Of a stretch of DNA of 8,902 nt, positions 1 to 7,039 are shown in pieces. A program made the position numbers and the translations under genes. Origin of the DNA: an uncultured Kineosporia sp. (GTDB lineage Bacteria; Actinomycetota; Actinomycetes; Actinomycetales; Kineosporiaceae); contig CALMAR010000321.1 in the NCBI GenBank assembly GCA_937859855.1, positions 1-8,902 on the forward strand. Reading direction: 5' to 3'. The notes under the pieces are model-generated. The model was not told the DNA's origin. It was given only the letters and a program-made list of their open reading frames with translations, and searched no databases. Every line of letters starts with the position of its first letter. Within the stretch, counting starts at the first letter, position 1.

Positions 1-57
1 GCGCTGCGCCAGTCGCAGAAGATGGAGGCCGTCGGCCAGCTCACCGGCGGGCTGACC
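1..57 (+). pseudogene. fragment of a PAS-type sensor histidine kinase (HisKA region), broken
   Basis: Read in frame from base 1, this stretch gives ALRQSQKMEAVGQLTGGL. That closely matches the highly conserved lead-in to the dimerisation/H-box of hybrid sensor histidine kinases, most common in Proteobacteria, where the next residues are normally (I/L/V)AHDFNN with the phosphorylated histidine. Here the match stops at about base 54-60. The frame continues as TRGLTARS, which is antisense of the 3' end of fmt, so the phospho-accepting histidine is absent. No kinase ATPase domain follows. The frame stays open to 681, but only as a shadow of fmt. The fragment is either the edge of a mis-joined contig or a tiny remnant. 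The motif match is seen directly; the chimera explanation is inference. Confidence 0.55.
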
Positions 58-64
58 CGCGGCC

Positions 65-1069
65 TCACCGCGCGATCACGGGCACCCCCAGGCGCTCCCC
101 GGCGGCCAGCCGCACCCCACGGGCCCAGTCCGCCGCGGGCATCTCGCGTTTGCCGGGCGGGCGGGCCAGCCCCAGTTCGACCGGAGCGTCCGCGGTACCG
201 GCCAGCACTGCCCGCTTGCGGGCCCGCAGTTCACCAGGCGCCAGCCGGTCCGGCTGCCGCGGCTGCTGCGGCTGCGGCTGCTGCTGCGCCGGGGAGTCCA
301 GGGAACCGAGCAGAGCCCGATCCACTCGCACCGGGCCCAGGCCCAGCCGTTCGCCCCGGAACCAGGTCCACGCCCCCGGCGCTGGCGTGCAGCCACGGAT
401 CAGCCGGTCGATCGCCTGGGCCGGAGCGCGCCAGTCCAGTTCGGCCATCTCGACGGTCACCTTGGGGGCCAGCGACACACCGTCGCCCGGCTGCGGGACC
501 GGGACCAGCGCGCCCTGCTCGACGCCGTCCATGGTCGCGGTCAGCAACGACGCTCCGGCCGTGGCCAGCCTGGCCAGCAGCGTGCCCGCGGTGTCGCCGG
601 GATGGATCGGCTCGGTCAGCGTGCCGTAGACCGGACCAGTGTCCAGTCCCTCCTCGATCAGGAAGGTGCTGGCGCCGGTGATGTCGTCCCCGGCGATGAT
701 CGCGTGCTGCACCGGGGCGGCTCCGCGCCAGGCCGGCAGCAGGGAGAAGTGCAGGTTGATCCAGCCCAGGCGGGGAACGCTCAGTGCCGCCCGGGGAATC
801 AGCGCCCCGTAAGCGATCACCGGGCAGCAGTCTGGGGCCAGTCCGGCCAGCATCTCCAGGAACGGCGGCTCCCCCAGACGGGCCGGTTGGAGCACCGGGA
901 CGCCGTGCTGATCGGCCCAGGCCGCCACGGCTGAGCGCTGGATCCGCCGTCCCCGCCCGGACTGCGCGTCCGGGCGGGTCAGCCCCGCCACCCCCTGATG
1001 GGACGACGCGGCCAGGGCGTTCAGGGCTGGGACCGCGACCTCGGGGGTCCCGGCGACGACCAGGCGCAC
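65..1069 (-). CDS. fmt: methionyl-tRNA formyltransferase
   Basis: This cytoplasmic enzyme transfers a formyl group from 10-formyl-tetrahydrofolate to initiator Met-tRNA. The product is 334 residues, slightly longer than the usual ~310-315. The N-terminal Rossmann-like formyltransferase domain (about 1-200) opens with [12 protein letters not shown] and carries [11 protein letters not shown] (31-41). The catalytic triad is visible: Asn105 and His107 in [13 protein letters not shown], and Asp143 in [11 protein letters not shown], matching E. coli N106/H108/D144. The C-terminal tRNA-binding domain (about 205-334) ends with [15 protein letters not shown], typical of actinobacterial Fmt. A Gln/Pro-rich insert at 262-273 explains the extra length. 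The GTG start lies 14 nt after the def stop with no clear ribosome binding site, so co-transcription and coupling with def are likely. The stop lies only 8 bases from the foreign-looking left edge, but the C-terminus appears complete. Confidence 0.96.
   Translation of the reverse strand: MRLVVAGTPEVAVPALNALAASSHQGVAGLTRPDAQSGRGRRIQRSAVAAWADQHGVPVLQPARLGEPPFLEMLAGLAPDCCPVIAYGALIPRAALSVPRLGWINLHFSLLPAWRGAAPVQHAIIAGDDITGASTFLIEEGLDTGPVYGTLTEPIHPGDTAGTLLARLATAGASLLTATMDGVEQGALVPVPQPGDGVSLAPKVTVEMAELDWRAPAQAIDRLIRGCTPAPGAWTWFRGERLGLGPVRVDRALLGSLDSPAQQQPQPQQPRQPDRLAPGELRARKRAVLAGTADAPVELGLARPPGKREMPAADWARGVRLAAGERLGVPVIAR
251..286 (-). repeat. Gln/Pro codon tract inside fmt
   Basis: A run of CAG and CCG codons encodes [12 protein letters not shown] (Fmt residues 262-273). 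It lies in the early part of the C-terminal domain, between [14 protein letters not shown] and [12 protein letters not shown], where homologues usually have a short loop. It is a low-complexity insertion, likely expanded by slippage and tolerated as a surface loop. Confidence 0.7.
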
Positions 1070-1083
1070 AGCAGGCGGCCGGT

Positions 1084-1629
1084 CTACAGGGCTCGGCCGA
1101 AGGTGGCGTGCGGGCTGACCCGGACCTGGGGAGCCGGCTGCCCGGCCCAGTCGGCTTCCCGGATCGCCTTCAGCGCCAGTTTGCGGGTGCCCCGGTCGAG
1201 CCGGTCGACGAACAGGATGCCGTCCAGGTGATCGGTCTCGTGCTGGATGCAGCGGGCCAGCAGGTCGCTGCCCTCGATCACCACCGGCTCGCCGTACATG
1301 TCGAAGCCCCTGGCCCGGACCCGCAGTGCCCGGACGCAGTCGAAGCTCAGGTCGGGGATGGACAGGCAGCCCTCTTCGCCGTCCTGGGTCTCCCCGGACA
1401 GCTCCAGTTCAGGGTTAACCAGGTGCCCGAGTACGTCATCCACGAAGTAGGTGAACACCCGCAGCCCGACCCCGAGCTGAGGTGCGGCCAGGCCCGCCCC
1501 CGGCGCGTCCAGCATGGTGTCCTCGAGGTCCTTCACCAGGGTGCGCAACTGCTTGTCGAAATCCACCACCGGCACGGCTGGGGTGCGCAAGATCGGATCA
1601 CCGAACAGCCGGATGGATTGAATCGCCAC
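1084..1629 (-). CDS. def: peptide deformylase
   Basis: This metalloenzyme removes the formyl group from the N-terminal methionine of nascent proteins at the ribosome. It partners functionally with the adjacent fmt. All three family motifs are present (numbered from the GTG at 1629, 181 residues): GAGLAAPQ at 44-51, EGCLS with metal ligand Cys88, and QHETDHL with metal ligands His130 and His134 and catalytic Glu131. The frame extends upstream to an ATG at 1668, but the extra residues (MRGRLVQPTYNCQ) are unlike the family. Homologues start close to the (V/A)[16 protein letters not shown] segment, so I choose GTG 1629. A TACAAT hexamer ends 6 nt before this GTG and there is no Shine-Dalgarno sequence, suggesting a leaderless mRNA. 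The gene is first of a def-fmt operon; the actinobacterial partner often found after fmt (rsmB) is missing because the window ends. Confidence 0.95.
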   Translation of the reverse strand: MAIQSIRLFGDPILRTPAVPVVDFDKQLRTLVKDLEDTMLDAPGAGLAAPQLGVGLRVFTYFVDDVLGHLVNPELELSGETQDGEEGCLSIPDLSFDCVRALRVRARGFDMYGEPVVIEGSDLLARCIQHETDHLDGILFVDRLDRGTRKLALKAIREADWAGQPAPQVRVSPHATFGRAL

Positions 1630-1635
1630 CTGACA

Positions 1636-1641
1636 ATTGTA
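1636..1641 (-). promoter_or_regulatory. putative -10 element of def (leaderless promoter)
   Basis: On the minus strand TACAAT differs from the TATAAT consensus at one position. Six bases separate it from the GTG at 1629, so transcription would begin at or within a base of the start codon. I find no convincing -35 hexamer 16-18 bases upstream, where the sequence is GC-rich. Many actinobacterial promoters rely on the -10 alone. Confidence 0.5.
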
Positions 1642-1775
1642 GGTGGGCTGTACCAGCCGCCCGCGCACGCCAGTGAAAAGGGTCTAACCTCGCGAATCAC
1701 CGCGCTTCATCCAAAGTCCACGCGGGTGGCGAGCCCGGTAACCGCGGCGGAACGTCAGGAAACGCAGCGGCAACA

Positions 1776-1801
1776 GGATCTCCCTAGCCTCGCTGAGATC
1801 C
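1776..1801. repeat. 7-bp inverted repeat upstream of the ABC importer operon
   Basis: GGATCTC (1776-1782) and GAGATCC (1795-1801) are perfect reverse complements separated by 12 bases (CCTAGCCTCGCT). The repeat lies about 95 bases before the first gene of the importer operon. It could be an operator for a dimeric repressor or a hairpin in the 5' leader. No poly-T run follows, so it is not an ordinary terminator. Confidence 0.45.
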
Positions 1802-1895
1802 AGAGGTTCGCCCGGTATCAGACTGTCCGCCGCCAGCGCACCAGCCGCACCGCCTCATGCCCGCGCACCCGACCGGTGCATCCGAACGGAGCCTC

Positions 1896-3008
1896 ATGAC
1901 CGTGTCCCGCCGGCCTCGCGCCGCTTCGTCGCTCGCCGTGAACCCCACGATGAACCCGGTGCTCGGGCGCCGGGGCCTGCTCAGGGCCGGAGCGCTGGCT
2001 GTCGCGGGCATCCCCCTGCTGGCTGCCTGCGGCAGCGACGACGACTCCAAGACCAGTTCCTCGGGCGGCAGTGGCGGTAGTAAGGATTACGGCGCACTCG
2101 CCATCCAGCTCTCCTGGATCAAGAACATCGAGTTCAGCGGCGAGTACTACGCGGATTCGAAGGGTTACTACAAGGCGGCCGGGTTCTCCAGCGTCAACCT
2201 GATCGCCGGTCCCACCTCAGCCGAGTCCGTGGTAGCCGGAGGGAAGGCGCTGGTCGGGCTGTCCGCCCCGCCGACCACCGCCGCGGCCATCAATGCGGGC
2301 GCCCCCTTGAAGATCATTGGCGCGACGTTCCAGAAGAACCCGTTCTGCATCACCTCCCTGAAGAAGGTGAACATCGCCTCCCCGCAGGACATGGTGGGCA
2401 AGAAGATCGGCGTCCAGGCTCCCAACACCGAGATCTTCAACGGCTTCCTCAAGGCCAACAACATCGACCCCAAGAGCCTCACCGTGGTTCCGGTGCAGTT
2501 CGACCCGACCGTGCTGACCACCGGCGACGTCGAGGGCTTCGTCTCCTACCTGACCAACGAGCCCATCACGCTGAGCGAGGAGGGCAACGACGTGGTCACG
2601 GTCAGCTTCGCCGACAACGGGCTGCCGCTGGTGGCGGAGACCTTCACGGTGCTGCAGAAGGAGATCGACGACAACCGGGACAAGCTGAAGGCGTTCCTGA
2701 AGGCGGAGATCCAGGGCTGGACGGACGCGCTGAAGGACCCGGCGGCCAGCGCTGGAATCGCGGTCAACACGTACGGCAAGGATCAGAAGCTGAAGGTCGA
2801 GGAGCAGACCAAGGAGGCGACCGCCCAGCAGAAACTGGTGCAGACCGCTGACACCGGTACCAACGGCCTGTTCACCATGACCGACAGCCTGGTTCAGGAC
2901 AACATCGACGCGCTGGCCAAGTCCGGCGTCACCATCAGCGCCGACAAGATCTTCGATCTGAGCCTGCTCAAGGAGGTCTACAGCGAGAACGCCGCGCTGA
3001 AGGGCTGA
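1896..3008 (+). CDS. ABC importer substrate-binding lipoprotein, NMT1/THI5-like
   Basis: This extracytoplasmic solute receptor hands substrate to the permeases encoded downstream. The product is 370 residues from ATG 1896, which has GGAG at 1888-1891. A longer frame from 1857 and a shorter one from ATG 1950 are possible. The N-terminus has a twin-arginine signal (RRGLLRAG, Arg25-Arg26), a hydrophobic stretch and a lipobox LAAC with Cys45, followed by a Ser/Gly/Asp linker. This indicates Tat export and lipid anchoring. The mature part opens with IQLSWIKNIEFSGEYYA, the first-lobe signature of the NMT1/nitrate-sulfonate-taurine-pyrimidine receptor superfamily. GKKIGVQAPN and VSYLTNEP segments also fit that superfamily. 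The family is clear; the ligand is not. Related receptors bind thiamine pyrimidine precursors, riboflavin, alkanesulfonates or nitrate. No neighbouring enzyme narrows this down. Confidence 0.9.
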   Translation: MTVSRRPRAASSLAVNPTMNPVLGRRGLLRAGALAVAGIPLLAACGSDDDSKTSSSGGSGGSKDYGALAIQLSWIKNIEFSGEYYADSKGYYKAAGFSSVNLIAGPTSAESVVAGGKALVGLSAPPTTAAAINAGAPLKIIGATFQKNPFCITSLKKVNIASPQDMVGKKIGVQAPNTEIFNGFLKANNIDPKSLTVVPVQFDPTVLTTGDVEGFVSYLTNEPITLSEEGNDVVTVSFADNGLPLVAETFTVLQKEIDDNRDKLKAFLKAEIQGWTDALKDPAASAGIAVNTYGKDQKLKVEEQTKEATAQQKLVQTADTGTNGLFTMTDSLVQDNIDALAKSGVTISADKIFDLSLLKEVYSENAALKG

Positions 3009-3046
3009 TACCGCACACTGGTTGGTAGCGACAGCAGTGAGAAGTG

Positions 3047-3063
3047 TTGACAGCGATTGACAG
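3047..3063 (+). repeat. TTGACAG direct repeat in the gap between receptor and ATPase genes
   Basis: TTGACAG occurs at 3047-3053 and again at 3057-3063, a 10-bp period of about one helical turn. Both contain the perfect -35 hexamer TTGACA. No -10-like hexamer lies at the proper distance downstream (positions 3070-3075 and 3080-3085 are GC-rich or ribosome-binding sequence), so a standard internal promoter is doubtful. Confidence 0.4.
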
Positions 3064-3077
3064 GTTGCCGGGCCGAC

Positions 3078-3084
3078 AGGAGGT
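3078..3084 (+). promoter_or_regulatory. ribosome binding site that sets the ATPase start
   Basis: AGGAGGT is a full anti-16S match, 4 bases before GTG 3089. It decides between this start and an upstream in-frame GTG at 3044, which has no ribosome binding site. Confidence 0.75.
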
Positions 3085-3088
3085 CGCC

Positions 3089-3952
3089 GTGACCGCGGAG
3101 CCGTTCAGTATCACCTCTGACCAGGCGCCGGACCAAGGAGCCGGCCGGACGCCGTCGAGCACTGGCGGCGCGGGCACCGGCATCCAGCTGACCGGGCTGT
3201 CCAAGCAGTTTTCGCTCGGCCGGCGATCAGTCGTTGCCCTGCAGGACGCCAGCCTGACCACCGATCAGGGCTCGTTCCTGTCGTTGCTGGGGCCCTCGGG
3301 CTGCGGCAAGTCCACCATCCTGCGGATCCTGGCCGGCCTGGAGACGCCGAGCAGCGGGCAGGCCCGGGTGAACGGCGAGACCCCGCTCGAGCTGCGCAGT
3401 CATCACGAACTGGGGATCGCCTTCCAGGATTCGGCCCTGCTCCCGTGGCGCAGCGTGCAGTCCAACATCAAGCTGCCCCTGGAGATCTCCGGGATCACGC
3501 CTGAACCCGGACAGATCGAGGGGCTGATCGAACTCGTCGGGCTGTCCGGGTTCGAGAAGGCCAAGCCTGCTCAGCTGTCCGGCGGGATGCGGCAGCGGGT
3601 CTCGATCGCCCGCTCCCTGGTGGTCAAGCCGTCGGTGCTGCTCCTGGACGAGCCGTTCGGCGCTCTGGACGACATGACCCGGCAGCGGCTCAACCTGGAG
3701 CTGCTGCGGATCTGGACGGAGAAGCCGGCCACCACGCTGATGGTCACCCACGGCATCGGTGAGGCGATCTTCCTGTCTGACACGGTGGCCGTGATGAGTC
3801 CGAGGCCGGGCCGGATCGTCGAGGTGGTCGACATCGGCCTGCCCCGGCCCCGGATCCCGGAGATGCAGCGGACGCCGGAGTTCCACGCCTATCACGACCA
3901 TCTCTCCGACCTGTTGTTCGGCAAGGGCGGCGCGGCCATGGGCGGGCACTGA
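3089..3952 (+). CDS. ABC importer ATP-binding protein, SsuB/TauB/NrtD-like
   Basis: This cytoplasmic ATPase subunit energises the importer formed with the two permeases downstream. From GTG 3089 it is 287 residues. All nucleotide-binding motifs are intact: Walker [10 protein letters not shown] at 68-76, Q-loop Gln113 in [15 protein letters not shown] signature LSGGMRQR starting at 163, Walker B VLLLDEP at 183-189, D-loop GALDD, and switch His221 in MVTHG. The segment FQ(D)xxLLPW is characteristic of the nitrate/sulfonate/taurine importer group. The first ~30 residues are Pro/Gly/Ser-rich with no recognisable fold. The gene follows the receptor gene after 80 bases and is followed 13 bases later by permease 1, so the four genes are most likely one operon. 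Confidence 0.94.
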   Translation: MTAEPFSITSDQAPDQGAGRTPSSTGGAGTGIQLTGLSKQFSLGRRSVVALQDASLTTDQGSFLSLLGPSGCGKSTILRILAGLETPSSGQARVNGETPLELRSHHELGIAFQDSALLPWRSVQSNIKLPLEISGITPEPGQIEGLIELVGLSGFEKAKPAQLSGGMRQRVSIARSLVVKPSVLLLDEPFGALDDMTRQRLNLELLRIWTEKPATTLMVTHGIGEAIFLSDTVAVMSPRPGRIVEVVDIGLPRPRIPEMQRTPEFHAYHDHLSDLLFGKGGAAMGGH

Positions 3953-3965
3953 TGGGCGCCCGATC

Positions 3966-4820
3966 GTGACGACCACCGCGCAGGTCGAACCCGGCTCGGG
4001 CGGTGTACCGGCACCGGGCGCGCCGGCTCCGGACGGCCCGGCGTCCCGGCTGTTGCGAGGGCGCCCGGCCTGGCTGGGCGGGGTGGCTGGAACCGCGGTG
4101 GTGGTCGCGCTCTGGTGGCTGATCGCCGTGCTGTTCTTCAGTACCAGCAAGGCGGTGCCCACGCCCTGGGCGGTGGTCGCCCAGTTCCCCCGGGACGGCT
4201 GGAGCTTCTTCTGGGGCAACGCCAGCGTCACCCTCCGGTACGCCGCTGAGGGCTTTCTCTGGGGCAACGGCGCCGCGCTGGCGATCGCTGCGCTGGTGCT
4301 GCTGATCCCGATCCTGGAGCCGGTGGCCACCCAGCTGGCGGTGATCAGCTACTGCATGCCGCTGACCGCGATCGGGCCGCTGCTGCTGGTGATCTTCGGC
4401 GGCCGGATCCCGACCATCTTCCTGGCCGCCCTGGCGGTGTTCTTCACCACCCTGATCGGGTCGCTGCTCGGGCTCAAGGCGGCCGATATCACCAGCCTGG
4501 ACCTGGTCCAGGCCTACGGCGGGGGCCGCTGGCAGCAGCTGGTCAAGGTCCGGGTGATCGCTGCGCTGCCGAGCATCATCTCGTCGCTGAAGATCGCCGC
4601 TCCGGCGGCGATGCTGGGCGCCATCATCGGTGAGTACCTGGGCGGGCTGGACAACGGGCTCGGAGTGGCGCTGACCGTGGCCCAGCAGCAGAACAACGTG
4701 CCCAGGGCCTGGGCGCTGGCCCTGGTCACCGGCGGGCTGGCCGGAATCGGGTACGCGTTGTTCGCACTGATCGGCCGCTTCATCACGCCCTGGTCGTCCG
4801 GACGTCAGGCCGGCCAGTGA
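3966..4820 (+). CDS. ABC importer permease 1, SsuC/TauC-like
   Basis: This inner-membrane channel subunit has 284 residues. A Pro/Gly/Ala-rich tail (about 1-38) is followed by about six hydrophobic segments, the first at about 39-58 (GVAGTAVVVALWWLIAVLFF). The cytoplasmic EAA-type coupling loop that docks with the ATPase is at about 181-202 (VQAYGGGRWQQLVKVRVIAALP), with the invariant Gly in the expected place and a LP ending. The GTG start follows the ATPase stop by 13 bases with only a weak ribosome binding site. An ATG overlapping the ATPase stop (3952) is in another frame and stops after five codons. The protein pairs with permease 2, probably as a heterodimer. Confidence 0.92.
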   Translation: MTTTAQVEPGSGGVPAPGAPAPDGPASRLLRGRPAWLGGVAGTAVVVALWWLIAVLFFSTSKAVPTPWAVVAQFPRDGWSFFWGNASVTLRYAAEGFLWGNGAALAIAALVLLIPILEPVATQLAVISYCMPLTAIGPLLLVIFGGRIPTIFLAALAVFFTTLIGSLLGLKAADITSLDLVQAYGGGRWQQLVKVRVIAALPSIISSLKIAAPAAMLGAIIGEYLGGLDNGLGVALTVAQQQNNVPRAWALALVTGGLAGIGYALFALIGRFITPWSSGRQAGQ

Positions 4821-5674
4821 CCGCGGTGACCGGCGCCGCTGTGGTCGCCGCCGGTGACGCGGTCACCGCGCCGTCCCGGACCTCGGTCTACGGCCGCTAC
4901 CTGTGGCGGGCGTTCTCACCGCTACTGGTCTCGGTCGTGCTGGCGGTGGTGGTCTGGGAGATCTTTGCCAAGCTGGTGGACAACCCGCTGCTGGCCAAGA
5001 CCCCCGGACAGGTCTTCGGCTTCGTCTTCACCGACCCGGACGCGGCCAAGAACCGGGGCGTGATCAAGAGCCTGATGGGCGTGACCCTGCGGGACGCCGG
5101 ATACGGATTCCTCGGTGGAATGGCCGCAGCGATCGTGGTGGCATCGGCGTTCGTGCTGTTCCGCAGCGTGGAGCAGGCGCTGATGCCGATCGCCATGCTG
5201 CTGCGCTCCGTTCCGCTGGTGGCGATGACGCCGATCATCGTGCTGATCGCCGGGCGGGGGGTGAAGGGCGTGGCGATCATCGCGGGGATCGTGGTCTTCT
5301 TCCCGGCTCTGGTCACGATCGTGTTCGGGCTGCGATCGGTGGGTGCCCAGACCCGGGACCTGGTGGTCGCCTATGGCGGTACCGATGCCACCGTGCTGCG
5401 GAAGGTGGCGTTCCCCACTGCGCTGCCGGCCATGTTTGCGGCGGCCAGGATCTCGGTGCCGGGCGCGCTGATCGGCTCTCTGGTCGCTGAGTGGCTGGCC
5501 ACCGGTCAGGGCATCGGCGGGCAGATCGCCCGCGATCCGGTGCAGTTCAAGTACACCGAGATCTGGGCTCTGATCGCGGTGCTGACCGCGGTCTCGATCG
5601 TGCTGTACACCTTGGTCGGGTTGTTCGAGACCTTCGTGCTGGCCCGCTACGGCCCGGCGCCGTCTCGCAGCTGA
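4817..5674 (+). CDS. ABC importer permease 2, SsuC/TauC-like
   Basis: This is the second channel subunit, 285 residues, with a first membrane segment at about 34-53 (SPLLVSVVLAVVVWEIFAKL) and about five more. The EAA-type loop is at about 183-204 (VVAYGGTDATVLRKVAFPTALP). It is related to permease 1 but clearly diverged. The GTG start overlaps the permease 1 stop in the sequence GTGA, a 4-base overlap typical of translational coupling and equal dosage. Most importers of this family use one permease as a homodimer, so two different permeases are notable. The gene ends the operon and is followed by a repeat-rich gap before a convergent gene. Confidence 0.92.
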   Translation: MTAVTGAAVVAAGDAVTAPSRTSVYGRYLWRAFSPLLVSVVLAVVVWEIFAKLVDNPLLAKTPGQVFGFVFTDPDAAKNRGVIKSLMGVTLRDAGYGFLGGMAAAIVVASAFVLFRSVEQALMPIAMLLRSVPLVAMTPIIVLIAGRGVKGVAIIAGIVVFFPALVTIVFGLRSVGAQTRDLVVAYGGTDATVLRKVAFPTALPAMFAAARISVPGALIGSLVAEWLATGQGIGGQIARDPVQFKYTEIWALIAVLTAVSIVLYTLVGLFETFVLARYGPAPSRS

Positions 5675-5680
5675 CGATCC

Positions 5681-5735
5681 CCTGGTGATCGCCTGGCGAT
5701 TACCTGCCCTTCCCTGGCGATCGCCTGGCGATTAC
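5681..5735. repeat. nested direct repeats between convergent operons
   Basis: A 23-bp unit occurs at 5681-5703 and 5713-5735 with one mismatch (T5686 versus C5718), a 32-bp period. Each unit is itself built from two CCTGG(C/T)GAT words 11 bp apart (starts 5681, 5692, 5713, 5724). Each also contains the odd palindrome ATCGCC-T-GGCGAT (5688-5700 and 5720-5732). The second copy covers the TAA stop of the MFS gene on the minus strand. Confidence 0.8.
5684..5704 (+). terminator. possible hairpin terminator of the ABC operon
   Basis: Centred on T5694, bases 5684-5693 pair with 5695-5704 (one G-U wobble). In RNA this leaves about a 9-bp stem with a 3-base loop, ten bases after the permease 2 stop. 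No T-run follows, so it is at best a U-less actinobacterial hairpin. The second copy's stem is shorter because C5718 faces A5734. Confidence 0.35.
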
Positions 5736-7039
5736 AGCCGCGAGTGGACGGCGAGCCGTGGCTGCGGTCCTGCGACCAGTTCCTGGCGGCGAGCGGGCAG
5801 GTAGAACACCGCGCCGAGCATGCTGAACCCGCCTGCCACCAGGATCGCCGTGGCCGTCGAGGTGCGCCCGGCCAGCGCGCCGAGCACCAGCAGGGCGAGG
5901 CTCGCCGCGCCGCCGGAGACCATCGAGTCGATCGACAGCACGGTCGCCCGGTTCTGCGGCCCGGCCTGGCGGTGCAGCAGCGCGCTGTGCATCGGGCCGC
6001 CCGCTCCGTGCATGGTGTAGCTGGCCAGGAAGGCGGCGACCAGTCCGGCCGGACCGGTGGCCAAGCCCATGCCGACCACGAAGGCACCGTTCAGCACCCG
6101 GGCCAGCAGCGCGGTCCAGGCGACGCCGAGCCGGTGACTGGTCACACCGGCCAGGCTGGCACCAGCCGCGAACAGGGCCCAGGACACAGCCGACACCGGG
6201 CCGATCAGCGCGCCGGCCCGCTCGGTGCCACCGGCCAGTTCGGCCAGCCGGACCGAATTCAGGGTCTCGAAAGCGATCATGGCCACACTCCAGAACACCT
6301 CGACCAGCACCAGGCCGCGCAGTACCGGGGCCGTGCCGAGCAGCCGGACCCCGGCGGCCACGGTGCGGGGGGTGTCCCGCAACGACCGGGCGAACAGGCG
6401 CCAGCGTCGTTCCGGGGCCGGACGGATCTGCGGGCGAAACTCCCGGACCAGAGCCGTGACCAGAGCCAGATGCACAACATCGATGACGATCGCCACGCCG
6501 AACGGCAGCAGCAGCGGGCTCGACGCCGGGAGGGGTGCCCAGGCCACCAGCATCCCGGAGATCAGAGCTCCGCTGGCGATGGCCAGGCCGAGCACGGTCC
6601 CGGCGCGCGCCAGCACTCGCTCCACGTTGACGCCGGCTGCGCCCGGAGCGCCGGAGTGCGCGATGTCCACGTACCAGGCCTCGAGCGGGCCCGAATCGAG
6701 CGCCCGGAACACCCCCTGGACCGCCCAGGCCAGGATGAAGAAGCCGAAGCTGTGCGCGATCAGGAACAGGGCGGCGGCGATGATGGCCAGCGCTGCGGCC
6801 AGGATCAGGACGACCCGGCGGCCCAGCGCGTCGGCGAGCCCGCCGGTGGGCAGTTCCAGGGCCAGCACGACGAAACCCTGGACGGCGATGGCTGTCCCGG
6901 CCTGGCCGACGCTCAGTCCGCGCTGCAACATCAGCAGCGTCCCCAGCCCGATCACCAGTCCGACCGGGAGCCAGCGGGTGCCGGTCAGCAACAGCAGGGT
7001 CCGCCGCGCGGTGGCCTCGGTCCCCGGGCCGCCCATCAT
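5732..7039 (-). CDS. MFS transporter (probable drug/metabolite efflux)
   Basis: This is a membrane transporter of the major facilitator superfamily, 435 residues from the ATG at 7039 with about 12 hydrophobic segments. The family motif A between helices 2 and 3 is present as GGLADALGRR (66-75). A second conserved segment, ALDSGPLEAWYVD (113-125), follows helix 4. A central hydrophilic loop (around REFRPQIRPAPERRWRLFARSLRD) separates the two six-helix halves. The frame could extend to 7246, but the extra residues are Arg/Pro-rich shadow of the upstream gene. The start overlaps the regulator stop (ATGATG: ATG at 7039 and 7036, TGA between), indicating translational coupling. Pairing with an ArsR-like regulator suggests substrate-inducible export. 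The substrate cannot be read from the sequence. Confidence 0.9.
   Translation of the reverse strand: MMGGPGTEATARRTLLLLTGTRWLPVGLVIGLGTLLMLQRGLSVGQAGTAIAVQGFVVLALELPTGGLADALGRRVVLILAAALAIIAAALFLIAHSFGFFILAWAVQGVFRALDSGPLEAWYVDIAHSGAPGAAGVNVERVLARAGTVLGLAIASGALISGMLVAWAPLPASSPLLLPFGVAIVIDVVHLALVTALVREFRPQIRPAPERRWRLFARSLRDTPRTVAAGVRLLGTAPVLRGLVLVEVFWSVAMIAFETLNSVRLAELAGGTERAGALIGPVSAVSWALFAAGASLAGVTSHRLGVAWTALLARVLNGAFVVGMGLATGPAGLVAAFLASYTMHGAGGPMHSALLHRQAGPQNRATVLSIDSMVSGGAASLALLVLGALAGRTSTATAILVAGGFSMLGAVFYLPARRQELVAGPQPRLAVHSRL

Larger units (their letters stand above)
1630..1895. other. divergent intergenic region between def and the ABC operon
   Basis: About 266 bases separate def from the substrate-binding-protein gene transcribed the other way. 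The region holds the def -10 element at its left edge, a 7-bp inverted repeat at 1776-1801, and a GGAG ribosome binding site at 1888-1891. I could not identify a convincing sigma-70 type promoter for the rightward operon, and I could not match any riboswitch core. Confidence 0.6.

Noticed and set aside
22..681. Long plus-strand open frame continuing from the histidine-kinase fragment
   Set aside because: Beyond about base 57 it is antisense to fmt, with Pro/Arg/Ala-rich composition typical of GC-rich shadow frames.
1700..1895. Possible TPP riboswitch upstream of the NMT1-like receptor gene (GCTGAGATC at 1792-1800)
   Set aside because: Only a CTGAGA-like string is present. The conserved downstream core (CCTGATCTGG...CCAGCG...AGGG) is missing, and the string is explained by the 7-bp inverted repeat.
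784..1899. Plus-strand 371-codon open frame
   Set aside because: It runs antisense through fmt and def, both of which have intact catalytic motifs, and its translation shows no recognisable domain.
3044..3088. Upstream GTG start for the ATPase
   Set aside because: It has no ribosome binding site, whereas GTG 3089 has AGGAGGT four bases before it.
5717..5724. GCGATCGC octamer, as in cyanobacterial HIP1 repeats
   Set aside because: A single occurrence inside the local repeat in an actinobacterial-type context; coincidental product of the CCTGGCGAT repeat units.
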